From assembly GCF_001896205.1 (NCBI RefSeq), contig NZ_MPNU01000001.1:609292-673291 (forward strand): DNA of 64,000 nucleotides, given 5' to 3'. The notes under the pieces are model-generated. The model was not told the origin of the DNA, ran no database searches, and saw only the letters and a list, made by a program, of their open reading frames with translations. Positions within the stretch are counted from its first letter, which is position 1. Every line of letters starts with the position of its first letter. Of the stretch, positions 37,705-47,678 are shown in pieces. The translations under genes and the position numbers were made by a program. The DNA is from Edwardsiella piscicida (GTDB taxonomy: Bacteria; Pseudomonadota; Gammaproteobacteria; Enterobacterales; Enterobacteriaceae).

Positions 37705-40041
37705 ATGAAACAAATTCGGGTATTGGCCCAGTATTACGTTGATTTAATGGTAAAACTTGGGCTGGTGCGCTTCTCCATCCTATTGGCATCGGCGCTGGTG
37801 CTGCTGGCCATGGTGGTGCAGATGGCGGTGACCATGCTCCTGCGTGGTCAGGTGGACAGCATCGACGTGGTGCGCTCGGTCTTCTTTGGCCTGCTGATCA
37901 CCCCCTGGGCCGTCTATTTCCTGTCGGTGGTGGTGGAGCAGCTGGAGGAGTCGCGTCAGCGCCTGAGTAAGCTGGTGAATAAGCTGGAGGAGATGCGCCA
38001 CCGCGATCTGAAGCTGAACCAGCAGCTCAAGGACAATATTAGCCAGCTTAACCAAGAGATTGCCGATCGCGTTAAGGCCGAAGAGGCCCGTCTGCAGGTG
38101 CTGGATACCCTGCAGCACGAGATCGATCAGCGCGAGCTGGCGCAGGTAGAGCTGGAGCAGCAGTCGGCGCTGCTGCGCTCATTCCTCGACTCCTCTCCGG
38201 ATCTGGTCTACTACCGCAATGAAGACGGTGAGTTTTCCGGCTGCAATCGGGCGATGGAGCTGCTGACCGGTAAGAGTGAAAAGCAGCTGATCGGACTGAC
38301 GCCGCGCGACGTGTACGATCCAGACATCGCCCAGAAGGTCATCGAGACCGATGAGAAGGTCTTCCGCCATAATGTTTCCCTCACCTACGAGCAGTGGCTG
38401 GTCTATCCCGACGGGCGTAAGGCCTGCTTCGAGCTGCGCAAGGTGCCCTTCTATGATCGGGTGGGTAAGCGCCACGGCCTGATGGGCTTTGGGCGCGATA
38501 TTACGGAGCGCAAGCGCTATCAGGATGCCCTGGAGAACGCAAGCCGTGAAAAAACCACCTTTATCTCGACCATTAGCCATGAGCTGCGCACCCCGCTGAA
38601 CGGGATCGTCGGCCTCAGCCGTATTCTGCTGGATACCGAGCTGAATGAGGAGCAGCTGAAATACCTGAAGACCATCCACGTCAGCGCGATAGCGCTGGGG
38701 AATATTTTCAATGACATCATTGAGATGGATAAACTTGAGCGGCGCAAGGTACAGCTGGATAACCAGGCTATCGATTTTACCGGCTTTCTGACGGATCTGG
38801 AGAATCTGTCCGGGCTCTTGGTTCAGCCGAAGGGGCTGAGCTTTACGCTGACGCCGGATCCCGCGCTGCCGCATAAGGTGATGGCAGACGGAACGCGCCT
38901 GCGCCAGATCCTGTGGAACCTGATCGGCAACGCGGTCAAGTTCACTCAGCGCGGCGGCGTCAGCGTTCGCGTCTGGCGTGAGCAGCAGGATAAGCTGCTG
39001 TTTGAGGTGCGCGATACCGGCATCGGTATTCCTCCGGAGGAGCAGGATAAGATCTTTGCCATGTACTATCAGGTGAAAGATATGCACGGCGGCAAACCGG
39101 CCACCGGCACCGGCATTGGCCTGGCGGTCTCCAAGCGTCTGGCGCAGACCATGGGCGGCGATATCGTGGTGAGCAGCGTGGCGGGCGAGGGGGCCTGCTT
39201 TACCCTGAGCATCCGTGCGCCGGTCGTCGAAGAGGCGCTGAGCGAGCCACCCGCGGAAGAGGAGATGCCGCTGCCGGCGCTGCACGTCCTGCTGGTTGAG
39301 GATATTGAACTGAATGTGATCGTCGCGCGCTCGGTGCTGGAGAAGATGGGGAACAGCGTCGATGTGGCGATGAGCGGCGCCGAGGCGCTGGCCATGTTTG
39401 CGCCGCAGGAGTATGACCTGGTGCTGCTGGATATTCAGCTGCCGGATATGACCGGCCTGGATATCGCCCGCACGCTGTGCCAGCGCTATGGAAAACCGGC
39501 GCTGCCGCCGCTGGTGGCGTTGACGGCGAATGTCTTGAAAGATAAGAAAGAGTACCTGGACGCCGGGATGGATGATGTGCTGAGCAAGCCGCTGGCGGTA
39601 CCGGCGCTGACGGCGGTGATCCGCCGCTTCTGGGACAGTGCCCCGGCGACGACGCTCGAGGCGGGTGAGCCCCATGCGCACGATCTCTGTGAGCTGCTGG
39701 ATACCGAGATGCTGCAGCAGTATCTGGATCTGGTCGGGCCGCAGCTGATCGATCAGAGCTTGGCGGTATTCGAGAAGATGATGCCGGGCTATCTGTCGGT
39801 GCTGGAGTCCAATATGACCGCGCGCGATCAGAAAGGGATTACCGAAGAGGGACACAAGATTAAAGGCGCCGCAGGCTCCGTGGGACTGCGTCATTTACAG
39901 CAGCTGGCGCAGCAGATTCAGACGCCGACGCTGCCGGCCTGGTGGGACAATGTGCAGGAGTGGATCGACGAACTGAAGCAGGAGTGGCGCCACGACGTGC
40001 AGGTTCTACGCGACTGGGTTGCGCAGGCTAATAAAAAATGA
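37705..40041 (+). CDS. arcB: Aerobic respiration control sensor kinase ArcB
   Basis: Tripartite membrane sensor that reads quinone redox state and phosphorylates ArcA when oxygen is low. At 778 aa it is the same length as E. coli ArcB and the key residues have identical numbers: redox Cys180 and Cys241, His292 (STISHELRTPLNG), receiver Asp576 (YDLVLLDIQLPDM) and HPt His717 (EEGHKIKGAAG). Order: two N-terminal membrane helices, coiled coil, PAS (about 155-270), kinase core, receiver, HPt. The start at 37705 is by homology. ArcZ is encoded convergently at its 3' end. Confidence 0.98.
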   Translation: MKQIRVLAQYYVDLMVKLGLVRFSILLASALVLLAMVVQMAVTMLLRGQVDSIDVVRSVFFGLLITPWAVYFLSVVVEQLEESRQRLSKLVNKLEEMRHRDLKLNQQLKDNISQLNQEIADRVKAEEARLQVLDTLQHEIDQRELAQVELEQQSALLRSFLDSSPDLVYYRNEDGEFSGCNRAMELLTGKSEKQLIGLTPRDVYDPDIAQKVIETDEKVFRHNVSLTYEQWLVYPDGRKACFELRKVPFYDRVGKRHGLMGFGRDITERKRYQDALENASREKTTFISTISHELRTPLNGIVGLSRILLDTELNEEQLKYLKTIHVSAIALGNIFNDIIEMDKLERRKVQLDNQAIDFTGFLTDLENLSGLLVQPKGLSFTLTPDPALPHKVMADGTRLRQILWNLIGNAVKFTQRGGVSVRVWREQQDKLLFEVRDTGIGIPPEEQDKIFAMYYQVKDMHGGKPATGTGIGLAVSKRLAQTMGGDIVVSSVAGEGACFTLSIRAPVVEEALSEPPAEEEMPLPALHVLLVEDIELNVIVARSVLEKMGNSVDVAMSGAEALAMFAPQEYDLVLLDIQLPDMTGLDIARTLCQRYGKPALPPLVALTANVLKDKKEYLDAGMDDVLSKPLAVPALTAVIRRFWDSAPATTLEAGEPHAHDLCELLDTEMLQQYLDLVGPQLIDQSLAVFEKMMPGYLSVLESNMTARDQKGITEEGHKIKGAAGSVGLRHLQQLAQQIQTPTLPAWWDNVQEWIDELKQEWRHDVQVLRDWVAQANKK

Positions 40042-40150
40042 CCCCGACGGAGTCGGGGTGCGCAACGACTGCGCCAACACCAGGGAAAACGAACATTTAC
40101 GCATAGTTGATGAAAGAAATTATCAAGAAAAAGTTTGCGTAAATGGAGCT
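40030..40150 (-). ncRNA. arcZ: ArcZ small RNA
   Basis: On the minus strand, the conserved Hfq-dependent ArcZ core TTTCCCTGGTGTTGGCGCAGT lies at about 40068-40088, followed by GTTGCGC and a terminator stem ACCCCGACTCCGTCGGGGT and a T tract that overlaps the last codons of arcB. This is the seed that activates rpoS and represses motility and other targets. Location between arcB and elbB and orientation are as in E. coli. The 5' end is estimated from the E. coli length (121 nt) and a weak -35/-10 pair (TTGATG, 17 bases, GATTAG) near 40160-40190. The first half has diverged from E. coli. Confidence 0.9.
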
Positions 40151-40416
40151 AATCGGTTCGACGCACAGCGTCATCAACATACCAATAAGTTGGTTATGGA
40201 TGTTAGTTCATTCATTTAAATGTGTGATGTGTTCGTTTCTTTGCCAATACAAAGCCGTAGGGTGTTGACTTCCCCTAAAGTAGTTACTAATGCACAGGGC
40301 GCTGAAATAGCACCGATGCAGCGTAAAAAACGAATAGTTAAGTGTGGTTAATTCTTTGGCGTTCTCCTTGCCGCACGCGGGGCGGGGAGCCCATTCACCG
40401 ATAATGAGGAGAGGCG
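40151..40416. promoter_or_regulatory. Control region between arcZ and elbB
   Basis: About 265 bases with the arcZ promoter on the left and presumably the elbB promoter on the right. It holds GTTAA-GTGTG-GTTAA at 40337-40351, two ArcA-like half-units spaced ten bases apart (consensus spacing is eleven). AGGAGAGG precedes elbB. No gene is seen. Confidence 0.4.
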
Positions 40417-41070
40417 ATGAAACGAGTCGGCGTAGTACTCAGCGGCTGCGGGGTATTTGATGGGAGTGAAATCCACGAGGCGGTATTAACGCTGCTGGCG
40501 CTGTCCCGCGCCGGGGCGCAGGCGGTGTGTTTGGCTCCGGATCGGGAGCAGGCGCAGGTGATCGATCACCTGCGCGGAGAGCCGACGGCGGAGCGGCGTA
40601 ACGTGTTGGTGGAGGCGGCGCGCATTGCCCGCGGCGATGTGACGTCGCTGGCGCAGGCGGACGCCAGCCAACTGGATGCGCTGATCGTACCCGGTGGATT
40701 CGGTGCGGCTAAAAATCTCAGCAGCTTTGCTACGGACGGCGCGGCGTGCAGCATCGATCCGGCGCTGCAGCATCTGGTCACGCGTCTACATCGCGACGGT
40801 AAGCCGCTGGGGTTCATTTGCATTGCGCCGGCGCTGCTGCCCAAGCTGCTGGGCGTCCCGGTGCGAGTGACCATCGGTAATGATGCCGCCACGGCTGACG
40901 CGATTGCGGCGATGGGCGGGGAGCACGTGGCCTGCGCGGTGAATGATATTGTGGTCGACGAGGCGCAGCGGGTCGTGACGACGCCGGCCTATATGCTGGC
41001 CAACACTATCGCCGAGGCGGCGGAGGGGATCGATAAGCTGGTCGCACAGGTGCTGGATATGACCCGATGA
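40417..41070 (+). CDS. elbB: Glyoxalase/isoprenoid-associated protein ElbB
   Basis: DJ-1/PfpI-superfamily protein, reported in E. coli to have glyoxalase activity and earlier linked to isoprenoid synthesis. The 217 aa product (same as E. coli) begins [21 protein letters not shown] and has the nucleophile elbow region [19 protein letters not shown] with the conserved Cys. The C-terminus ends in [13 protein letters not shown]. It overlaps mtgA by four bases, so the two are co-translated. Confidence 0.94.
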   Translation: MKRVGVVLSGCGVFDGSEIHEAVLTLLALSRAGAQAVCLAPDREQAQVIDHLRGEPTAERRNVLVEAARIARGDVTSLAQADASQLDALIVPGGFGAAKNLSSFATDGAACSIDPALQHLVTRLHRDGKPLGFICIAPALLPKLLGVPVRVTIGNDAATADAIAAMGGEHVACAVNDIVVDEAQRVVTTPAYMLANTIAEAAEGIDKLVAQVLDMTR

Positions 41071-41801
41071 GCCAAACGGCAGCGTCGCGTCGGGTGCTTC
41101 AGCGCATCAGGCGCTGGGGGAGCCGCCTGGTGATCGCGCTGCTGGGCGCGTGGATTGCCGCGCTGCTGATTTTCGCCGTGCTGCCGGTGCCCTATTCCAC
41201 GGTGATGGTACAGCGGCAAGTCGGAGCCTGGTTGCACGGTGATTTTAGCTATGTTGCCCACCAGACTTGGCGGCCAATGTCGCAGATAGCGCCACCGATG
41301 GCGCTGGCTGTGATCGCCGCGGAGGATCAGAAGTTTCCCCAGCACTGGGGATTTGATCTCACGGCGATCGGGCAGGCGCTGGACAGCGCGGATGAGGGGG
41401 GACGCCCGCTGCGCGGCGCCTCGACGCTGTCGCAGCAGACCATGAAGAACCTGCTGCTGTGGGACGGTCGCAGCTGGCTACGCAAAGGGCTTGAGGCGCC
41501 GCTGACGCTGGCGGAAGAGCTGGTGTGGAGCAAGCGACGTATTTTAACGGTGTACCTGAATATCGCGGAGTTTGGCCCCGGGGTCTTTGGGGTTGAAGAG
41601 GCCGCCCAGCGCTATTTCCACAAGCCGGCCAGCCGGCTGACGGCGGGAGAGGCGGCGCTGCTGGCGGCGGTGTTACCTAACCCACATCGCTTCAGCGTGC
41701 GGGTGCCCTCGCGCTATGTGCTGCAGCGTCAGCGCTGGATCCTGCGCCAGATGCGTCAGCTGGGCGGCGAGGCCTTTTTACAGCGCTACGATCTGCGTTA
41801 G
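41067..41801 (+). CDS. mtgA: Monofunctional peptidoglycan glycosyltransferase MtgA
   Basis: Family GT51 enzyme that polymerises lipid II glycan strands at the divisome. The 244 aa protein has one N-terminal membrane helix ([21 protein letters not shown]), the catalytic Glu motif [15 protein letters not shown], and the GT51 blocks [16 protein letters not shown] and [14 protein letters not shown]. There is no transpeptidase domain. It ends before a bidirectional terminator shared with dolP. Confidence 0.96.
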   Translation: MSQTAASRRVLQRIRRWGSRLVIALLGAWIAALLIFAVLPVPYSTVMVQRQVGAWLHGDFSYVAHQTWRPMSQIAPPMALAVIAAEDQKFPQHWGFDLTAIGQALDSADEGGRPLRGASTLSQQTMKNLLLWDGRSWLRKGLEAPLTLAEELVWSKRRILTVYLNIAEFGPGVFGVEEAAQRYFHKPASRLTAGEAALLAAVLPNPHRFSVRVPSRYVLQRQRWILRQMRQLGGEAFLQRYDLR

Positions 41802-41815
41802 CCGCGGATAAACAT

Positions 41816-41846
41816 AAAAAATCCCCGCCGCGGCGGGGATTTTTGG
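41816..41846. terminator. Bidirectional terminator mtgA / dolP
   Basis: AAAAAATCCCCGCCG pairs with CGGCGGGGATTTTT, symmetrical so it can serve the convergent mtgA and dolP transcripts. Confidence 0.92.
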
Positions 41847-41862
41847 CTATTGCGTTGCGGCT

Positions 41863-42453
41863 TTACTTCAGCAGCGAGAACGCGGTAGTGACATGTTTTA
41901 CCCCGCTGACTTTACTGGCCGTTTGCGCGGCGGCCTGTCCCTCTTTGGGCGTCACCAGCCCCAGCAGGAAGACCTCGCCATTTTCGGTGGTCACCTTCAC
42001 GTTGGTGGATTTCACCTGGTCGCTGGCCAGCAGCTGGGAGCGGACCTTGGTGGTGATCCAGGCATCGGCCGAGGCCGTGCCCAGGCTGACCGGCTGGCCT
42101 AAACGGATCTCATTATAGACCGCCTTGGTGCCTTCAACGCCCATCGCGATCTGCTTGGCGCGGCTAATCAGCGCCTGGCTTGGCGCCTGACCGGTCAGCA
42201 GCACCTGCCCCTGATAGGCGGTTACCACGACGCGCGCCTCTTTCTTCAGCTGTGCGTCTTTGCTCAGGGCGTTGGAGATGCGGGCCTCCAGCGTACCATC
42301 GTCGACCTGGGTACCCACGCTGCGGGGATCGCTGGCCGCCTGGGTTGCCATGGTCGCACTGCCGATCACGGCGGCGACGCAGCCTTGCAGCAGCAGGGCG
42401 CTGAGGACAACCAGCGCGGGAAAACATCGGGTTAAGGGAAAACGCATCGTCAT
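41863..42453 (-). CDS. dolP: Outer-membrane lipoprotein DolP (division and outer-membrane stress)
   Basis: Sigma-E-regulated lipoprotein that binds anionic phospholipid at the division site and affects amidase activation and BAM. The 196 aa precursor has lipobox LLLQGC and two BON domains (residues about 50-115, ending KAVYNEIRLGQP, and 120-196, ending VKHVTTAFSLLK). The start MTMRFPLTRC is five bases after AAGGAG; an upstream ATG at 42498 would extend it by 15 residues and is rejected. diaA lies ten bases upstream, on the same strand. Confidence 0.95.
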   Translation of the reverse strand: MTMRFPLTRCFPALVVLSALLLQGCVAAVIGSATMATQAASDPRSVGTQVDDGTLEARISNALSKDAQLKKEARVVVTAYQGQVLLTGQAPSQALISRAKQIAMGVEGTKAVYNEIRLGQPVSLGTASADAWITTKVRSQLLASDQVKSTNVKVTTENGEVFLLGLVTPKEGQAAAQTASKVSGVKHVTTAFSLLK

Positions 42454-42463
42454 GACGACTCCT

Positions 42464-43054
42464 TCAGTCAGCCTGGTGAGGAAACAGGGTATTATCAATT
42501 AAATCGCACAGGCAGTTGACGGTCAGCATATGCATCTCTTGGATACGGGTGCTGCGGTGCGACGGGATGCGGATCTCCACATCCTGCTGCCCCAGCAGAC
42601 CGGCCAGCTCGCCGCCGTCATAGCCGGTCAGCGCCACGATCGTCATATCGCGGGTGACCGCCGCCTCGACCGCCTTGACGATATCACGGCTATTGCCTCG
42701 GGTTGAGATAGCCAGCAGTACGTCTCCCGCATGGCCCAGGGCACGTACCTGCTTGGCGTAGATCTCATCGTGCAGGCGATCGTTGCCTATGGCGGTTAAG
42801 ACCACGCTATCGGCATTTAGTGCGATGGCCGGCAGGCTTGGACGCTCGGTTTCAAAGCGATTGATCAGCGTCGCGGCGAAATGCTGGGCATTAGCGCCGG
42901 AGGCGCCGTTGCCACAGCTCAGAATTTTATTGCCGTTCAGCAGTGACTGCACCAGCGTCATTGCCGCGCGGGAAATGGCATCGGGCAGGGCTTCCGCTGC
43001 GGCAATTTGCGTTTGTATGCTTTCAGTAAAACAGCCTTTAATTCTTTCCAGCAC
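42464..43054 (-). CDS. diaA: DnaA initiator-associating protein DiaA
   Basis: SIS-domain tetramer that promotes ordered DnaA assembly at oriC. Taken from a GTG start at 43054 the product is 196 aa, identical in length to E. coli, and reads on with [20 protein letters not shown]. The SIS core [20 protein letters not shown] and [16 protein letters not shown] are conserved. An upstream ATG at 43114 would extend the protein in a non-conserved sequence, so GTG is preferred though its Shine-Dalgarno is weak. Confidence 0.92.
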   Translation of the reverse strand: MLERIKGCFTESIQTQIAAAEALPDAISRAAMTLVQSLLNGNKILSCGNGASGANAQHFAATLINRFETERPSLPAIALNADSVVLTAIGNDRLHDEIYAKQVRALGHAGDVLLAISTRGNSRDIVKAVEAAVTRDMTIVALTGYDGGELAGLLGQQDVEIRIPSHRSTRIQEMHMLTVNCLCDLIDNTLFPHQAD

Positions 43055-43100
43055 GGTAAGTGTCCATTTATTTGGAAAAGCCTGAACAGCGTTATGCGCT

Positions 43101-43487
43101 TCAGACAAATGCATTGGGAAGCCATTGTAACTGGCTGCCGGTGATTGCCAAAACGTCAAAACGACAATCGGCCGTTTCTATGCTCTGATTTTGCGCCGCC
43201 AGCCAATAGGCCGCGCAGCGCTGTAGACGCTGACGCTTACGGCTATCAATACTGGCGGCCGCACCGCCGTAGCAGGCGGTTTTCCGGTAGCGTACCTCGA
43301 CAAAGACCCAGGTGGCACCGTCGCGCATAATCAGATCGATCTCACCGCCGCGTAGGCGTACGTTTGCGGCGTGAAAACGCAGCCCAGCCCGCTCCAGATA
43401 GCGGCGCGCCCGCTGTTCATAGTGCGCGCCGATCTGGTGAGCGGTTATTGCACCGGGACGATGCTGCCTTTCTGGTACTGCAGCCAC
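43101..43487 (-). CDS. yraN: UPF0102 family protein YraN
   Basis: Endonuclease-like fold protein of unknown role. The 128 aa product (E. coli 131) has the restriction-endonuclease-like core [22 protein letters not shown], with the conserved acidic residues and final Arg, followed by a basic helix [15 protein letters not shown]. Its start overlaps the end of lpoA by 43 bases in a different frame on the same strand, as in E. coli. Confidence 0.93.
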   Translation of the reverse strand: MAAVPERQHRPGAITAHQIGAHYEQRARRYLERAGLRFHAANVRLRGGEIDLIMRDGATWVFVEVRYRKTACYGGAAASIDSRKRQRLQRCAAYWLAAQNQSIETADCRFDVLAITGSQLQWLPNAFV

Positions 43488-45523
43488 GGCAGTTTCCGCT
43501 GGATGACGCAGTTGTCGTTGGCGCTTAGCGTACCGGTCGCGCCCTGAACCTGGAAGCCGGGGATCTGACGCAGCTGGGCGAAGTGGTTGGCCAGCGTCCA
43601 GGCGTCAGCGCCCATGGCATACAGGCGCATCAGCGAATAGTCGTTGCGGTACTGGGCCGGTGCCTGCTGCAGAATGGCCGGATCGCTACCGGCCAGCAGC
43701 GGAATATCGCTGAACTGAACGCCCTCCATTTCCAAGCGGAAATCGGGACCGGCGCCCGCTTGATAGCTGCGTGAGCTAGCATACAGACCGATGCCGTTAT
43801 GGGTCCCGTTGGCCAGATCGATCATCGGCTTGATCAGGGTGATCTCGGCCGGCGTCGCAATGATATAGACGGCGTCCACGCCGCCGCCGCTGGCTACCGG
43901 CGGCTGCACCGGCGCCGGGATGGTCAGGCCGGCAATCGTCACCGAGGCCGGCTGGGCCGGTGCGACGCTGACCGGCTGACCGGTCAGGCGGATCCCGGTG
44001 CCGCCGTTGATGGTGCTGCGCAGCTCAGCGCTGGAGCCGAAGGTTTGCTGCAGCACGCTGCTGCCGCCCAACGACTGCCATTCGGTGGCAAAGGCCTTCG
44101 CGACGCGATCGCCCAGCGGGCTGCGCGGGATCAGCAGCAGCGGGGTGCGCTTACCCTGAGCCCAGATATGCCGCGCGGCATCGCGCGCTTCATCTTCCGG
44201 TGACAGCGCGAAATAGCAGATGTTGGGATGGTTCTGCACCTGCTCGGGCTGGTTGAGCGCCAGAATATTCAGCGGCGTAGAAAGGGTATTGAGTTGATCC
44301 ACGTTGTTTTTCAGCAGCGGACCGACGACCAGGCTGGCGCCAGCCTGCTGCGCCTGGCTCAGCAGCGCGGGCAGCGGTTGGCTGCTGGTGTCATAGACCT
44401 GAATATGCGCGTCGGGATTGCCCGGGCTGACGCTGGGGGCGATCGGATCGCCTGCGGCATCCAGCGGCGGCAGGGCAGCGCTATCGTTAGGGGCCGCAGG
44501 CGCCGCGGCGTCCGTTCCCTGGGCGCTGGGGCTGACGGCGCCGGCGGCGTTAACGTCCGCCGGCGCAGACGGGGTCGTTGCTGCTGCCAGCGTACCGCTG
44601 GACGCCGGCGCGCCGTTGTCTGTCGCCGCCGCCGCTGTCGGGGCGCTATTCTGACTAAATGCGCCGTTTTTCGCGGCGTTGAAGCCGGCCTCAATGGCGT
44701 CAGAGAAGACCTTAGCCTGACCGTTTAGGGGCAGCAGCAGCGCAATGCTGGCGGTAGAGGCCGACTGCAGGTGCAGGATATTGTCCAGCGCGCTGGGCAG
44801 CAGGGTCGCCGCCGGGTTATTGGGATAGCGGGTCTGCCAGTCTTTGATCGCCGCTTTGAGCAGCGCCGGATCCTGGCGGTTATCCTGATACAGCCGCAGC
44901 AGATCCAGCCAGCCGCGCAGAATATCCTCGTTGGCGTTGATCACCATGCCGTTGAGATCGGCCGGGGTCAGGGTGCTCAGCGCGGCCCAGGTGGCGTCAA
45001 TATTGGCCTTACGCTGCTTCTCCTGCGTCAGCAGCGGCTGCAGCGCGATATAGGCGCGGATCTGCGCCAGGGTGGTTTTCCCCTGTGCGGCGGCGATCAC
45101 CGCCTGATAGTAGCGCAGCTGCTGTGCCTGACTGAGCTGGGCGACATCCAGCTTGGTCAGGATGGCCTGCGCCTGCTGGGGCGCGTGCCGTGCGATCTCC
45201 AGCTCGGCGCTGACCAGGCGTTGCTCCAGCTGCTGAGCCTCGCTTAGCTGCGACGGCAGCTGGCCGAGCAGGTCGGCCGCCTGAGGTAGCTTTCCCTCCC
45301 GCAGCAGTGCACGAATGGCAAGTAATTGCCAGTCAGCCTTGCTATCATCGCTACTTTGCTGCATCTGCTGCAGATAGTAGTCGGCAGAGGCGGTGGCTTC
45401 GCTCTGAACGGGGGCCGGTGGCGTGGTAGATACGCGCCCGGAACAGGCGGCCAGCAGTGTGGCGGCCAAAACCAGCGGGATGAGGCGTCCGGACTTGGTG
45501 CGGACAGTGATTGAGGAAAGCAT
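43445..45523 (-). CDS. lpoA: Penicillin-binding protein activator LpoA
   Basis: Outer-membrane lipoprotein that reaches through the periplasm to stimulate PBP1A. The 692 aa precursor starts [20 protein letters not shown], with lipobox LLAACS. The N-terminal TPR-like domain (about 35-270) is followed by a low-complexity Ala/Pro/Thr-rich insertion (about 285-370) and a C-terminal periplasmic-binding-protein-like domain that ends [13 protein letters not shown]. In-frame codons extend to 45727, across the divergent rsmI promoter, but lack family similarity. Confidence 0.94.
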   Translation of the reverse strand: MLSSITVRTKSGRLIPLVLAATLLAACSGRVSTTPPAPVQSEATASADYYLQQMQQSSDDSKADWQLLAIRALLREGKLPQAADLLGQLPSQLSEAQQLEQRLVSAELEIARHAPQQAQAILTKLDVAQLSQAQQLRYYQAVIAAAQGKTTLAQIRAYIALQPLLTQEKQRKANIDATWAALSTLTPADLNGMVINANEDILRGWLDLLRLYQDNRQDPALLKAAIKDWQTRYPNNPAATLLPSALDNILHLQSASTASIALLLPLNGQAKVFSDAIEAGFNAAKNGAFSQNSAPTAAAATDNGAPASSGTLAAATTPSAPADVNAAGAVSPSAQGTDAAAPAAPNDSAALPPLDAAGDPIAPSVSPGNPDAHIQVYDTSSQPLPALLSQAQQAGASLVVGPLLKNNVDQLNTLSTPLNILALNQPEQVQNHPNICYFALSPEDEARDAARHIWAQGKRTPLLLIPRSPLGDRVAKAFATEWQSLGGSSVLQQTFGSSAELRSTINGGTGIRLTGQPVSVAPAQPASVTIAGLTIPAPVQPPVASGGGVDAVYIIATPAEITLIKPMIDLANGTHNGIGLYASSRSYQAGAGPDFRLEMEGVQFSDIPLLAGSDPAILQQAPAQYRNDYSLMRLYAMGADAWTLANHFAQLRQIPGFQVQGATGTLSANDNCVIQRKLPWLQYQKGSIVPVQ

Positions 45524-45583
45524 ACTGTACCCAGTAAATTTTTTCAGAATGCTCAATATTAAATCGACAAACCGGATGAAACA

Positions 45584-46453
45584 ATGAATCAAAACGATCA
45601 TGCTGCCATTTCTGCGGCGACGCTGTACGTGGTGCCGACGCCTATCGGTAACCTCGGAGACATTACCCAGCGGGCGTTGGAGACGCTGAAAGCGGTCGAT
45701 TTGATAGCGGCGGAAGATACCCGTCATACGGGAATGCTGTTACAACATTTTGCCATAAATGCGCGCTTCTTTGCATTGCATGACCACAATGAGCAGCAAA
45801 AAGCGGATCAGCTACTGGCGAAACTGCGCGAGGGACAGAGTATTGCGCTGGTCTCCGACGCCGGTACGCCGCTGATTAACGATCCCGGCTATCACCTGGT
45901 GCGCCGCTGTCGCGAGGCCGGTATTCGCGTGGTCCCGCTGCCGGGGGCCTGTGCGGCGATCACTGCGCTGTGCGCGGCGGGCGTGGCGTCGGATCGCTTC
46001 TGCTACGAGGGCTTTTTACCCGCCAAAGGGAAGGCGCGGCGCGATCGGCTGCGCGATCTGCAGCAGGAGGCCCGTACGCTGATCTTTTACGAGTCGACCC
46101 ATCGCCTGCTGGAGAGTTTGGCAGATATGGTCAGCGAACTGGGCGCCGAGCGCTATGTGGTGCTGGCGCGCGAGCTGACCAAAACGTGGGAGAATATTCA
46201 CGGCGCGCCGGTGGCTGAGCTGCTGGCCTGGGTGCAGCAGGATGAGAATCGTCGTAAGGGCGAGATGGTGCTGATCGTCGAGGGATACCAGGCGGATGAC
46301 GAGGCGCTGTCGCCCGAGGCGCTGCGTACCCTGGCGCTGCTGCAGGCGGAGCTACCGCTGAAAAAGGCGGCGGCGCTGGCGGCGGAAATTCACGGTGTGA
46401 AGAAGAATGCGCTGTATAAATACGCACTCGCGCAGCAATCAGGTGACAAGTGA
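45584..46453 (+). CDS. rsmI: 16S rRNA 2'-O-ribose C1402 methyltransferase RsmI
   Basis: SAM-dependent methyltransferase acting on C1402 in the ribosomal P site. The 289 aa protein (E. coli 286) has the tetrapyrrole-methylase-like fold: [19 protein letters not shown] at the N-terminus, [33 protein letters not shown], and [12 protein letters not shown]. It is divergent from lpoA with only 60 bases between. rnpB follows 25 bases after its stop. Confidence 0.96.
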   Translation: MNQNDHAAISAATLYVVPTPIGNLGDITQRALETLKAVDLIAAEDTRHTGMLLQHFAINARFFALHDHNEQQKADQLLAKLREGQSIALVSDAGTPLINDPGYHLVRRCREAGIRVVPLPGACAAITALCAAGVASDRFCYEGFLPAKGKARRDRLRDLQQEARTLIFYESTHRLLESLADMVSELGAERYVVLARELTKTWENIHGAPVAELLAWVQQDENRRKGEMVLIVEGYQADDEALSPEALRTLALLQAELPLKKAAALAAEIHGVKKNALYKYALAQQSGDK

Positions 46454-46478
46454 GGCGGAATAGCCTATTATCCGCGGC

Positions 46479-46857
<379 letters not shown>

Positions 46858-46861
46858 ATCT

Positions 46862-46893
46862 AAAAACCCCGCTTCGGCGGGGTTTTGCTTTTT
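46862..46893. terminator. Terminator of rnpB, shared with ytjB
   Basis: AAAACCCCGC pairs with GCGGGGTTTT around a TTCG loop and is followed by GCTTTTT. It overlaps the stop codon of the convergent ytjB. Confidence 0.92.
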
Positions 46894-47572
46894 AGGACGT
46901 TGGCGGCGTAGTCGACGCGGCATTCTCCTGCGTCGGCGCATCGCGTTCGCTCTCCTCCTCCAGCGGAACATTGGCGGTCAGCAGATAGGAGGATTGTTGC
47001 CAGCGACTGCGCCGCGCCTGCAGCAGCGTGCGTGCCAGAATGATGCCAATCGCCAGCGCCAGCAGCATCATCAGGCGCAGCAGGTTAGTGGTGTTGTCAA
47101 CCTGCTGAGATTCGGTCGCCAAAACGTGGGTGTCTAGCGTCAGGCGCAGGAAGCCGAGGGGGCCATCGCGGCCGTCGATCGGCTGGACTATCTGGTGGTT
47201 AAAATAGCTGCCGGCGCGCTGGCCATCCAGCGCCAGCCGATCGCGCACCTCCACCCGCTCGCCGGCCTGGGCAATCAGCGACCCATCCAGCGCATAGACG
47301 CTGGCATCCAGGATACGGCTGTGGCGGGTCAGCGCTTCCAAGATGGGGGCGATTTTTTTTGTGTCCGGCGTATCGTCATTGATGAGCGGAGAGAGGCGGG
47401 CGGCAACCTGCTGAGCCAGGGTTTGCGCCAGCTCGCCGACCTGATCGAGCCGCGCCCGCTGGTGGCTGAGGCTAAAATAGGACGCCCCCTGCATCAGGAT
47501 GACCAATAATGCCAAACATATCAGCACGATGGCTGTTCTGTGCAGGCGGAAGCGAAGCGTAGCCTTAACCAT
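46892..47572 (-). CDS. ytjB: Membrane protein YtjB (Smp)
   Basis: Inner-membrane protein of unknown function, conserved next to serB. The 226 aa product has an N-terminal helix (TAIVLICLALLVILMQGASYF), a periplasmic domain of about 120 residues (RILDASVYALDGSLIAQAGE, EVRDRLALDGQRAG), and a second helix (LLRLMMLLALAIGIILARTLL), followed by an acidic cytoplasmic tail. The layout resembles a sensor lacking an output domain. E. coli Smp is 214 aa. It is divergent from serB. Confidence 0.93.
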   Translation of the reverse strand: MVKATLRFRLHRTAIVLICLALLVILMQGASYFSLSHQRARLDQVGELAQTLAQQVAARLSPLINDDTPDTKKIAPILEALTRHSRILDASVYALDGSLIAQAGERVEVRDRLALDGQRAGSYFNHQIVQPIDGRDGPLGFLRLTLDTHVLATESQQVDNTTNLLRLMMLLALAIGIILARTLLQARRSRWQQSSYLLTANVPLEEESERDAPTQENAASTTPPTS

Positions 47573-47678
47573 GGGAGATCCTTTGCGCCGGTAATGACTT
47601 TATGTTGCCAGAAGCCTTGGCGATAGGATAGCTTGAGGCACAGTTTTGACGCCGGGATGGTGTTTTTAAGGAGTGGTT

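Noticed and set aside
38179..39894. 571-codon open frame antisense to arcB
   Set aside because: arcB is conserved residue by residue on the other strand; the antisense product is His/Gln/Arg-rich low-complexity sequence typical of shadow frames.
44440..44700. Ala/Pro/Thr-rich stretch in lpoA as a foreign insertion
   Set aside because: LpoA proteins normally carry a variable low-complexity linker at this place, so it is family-typical.
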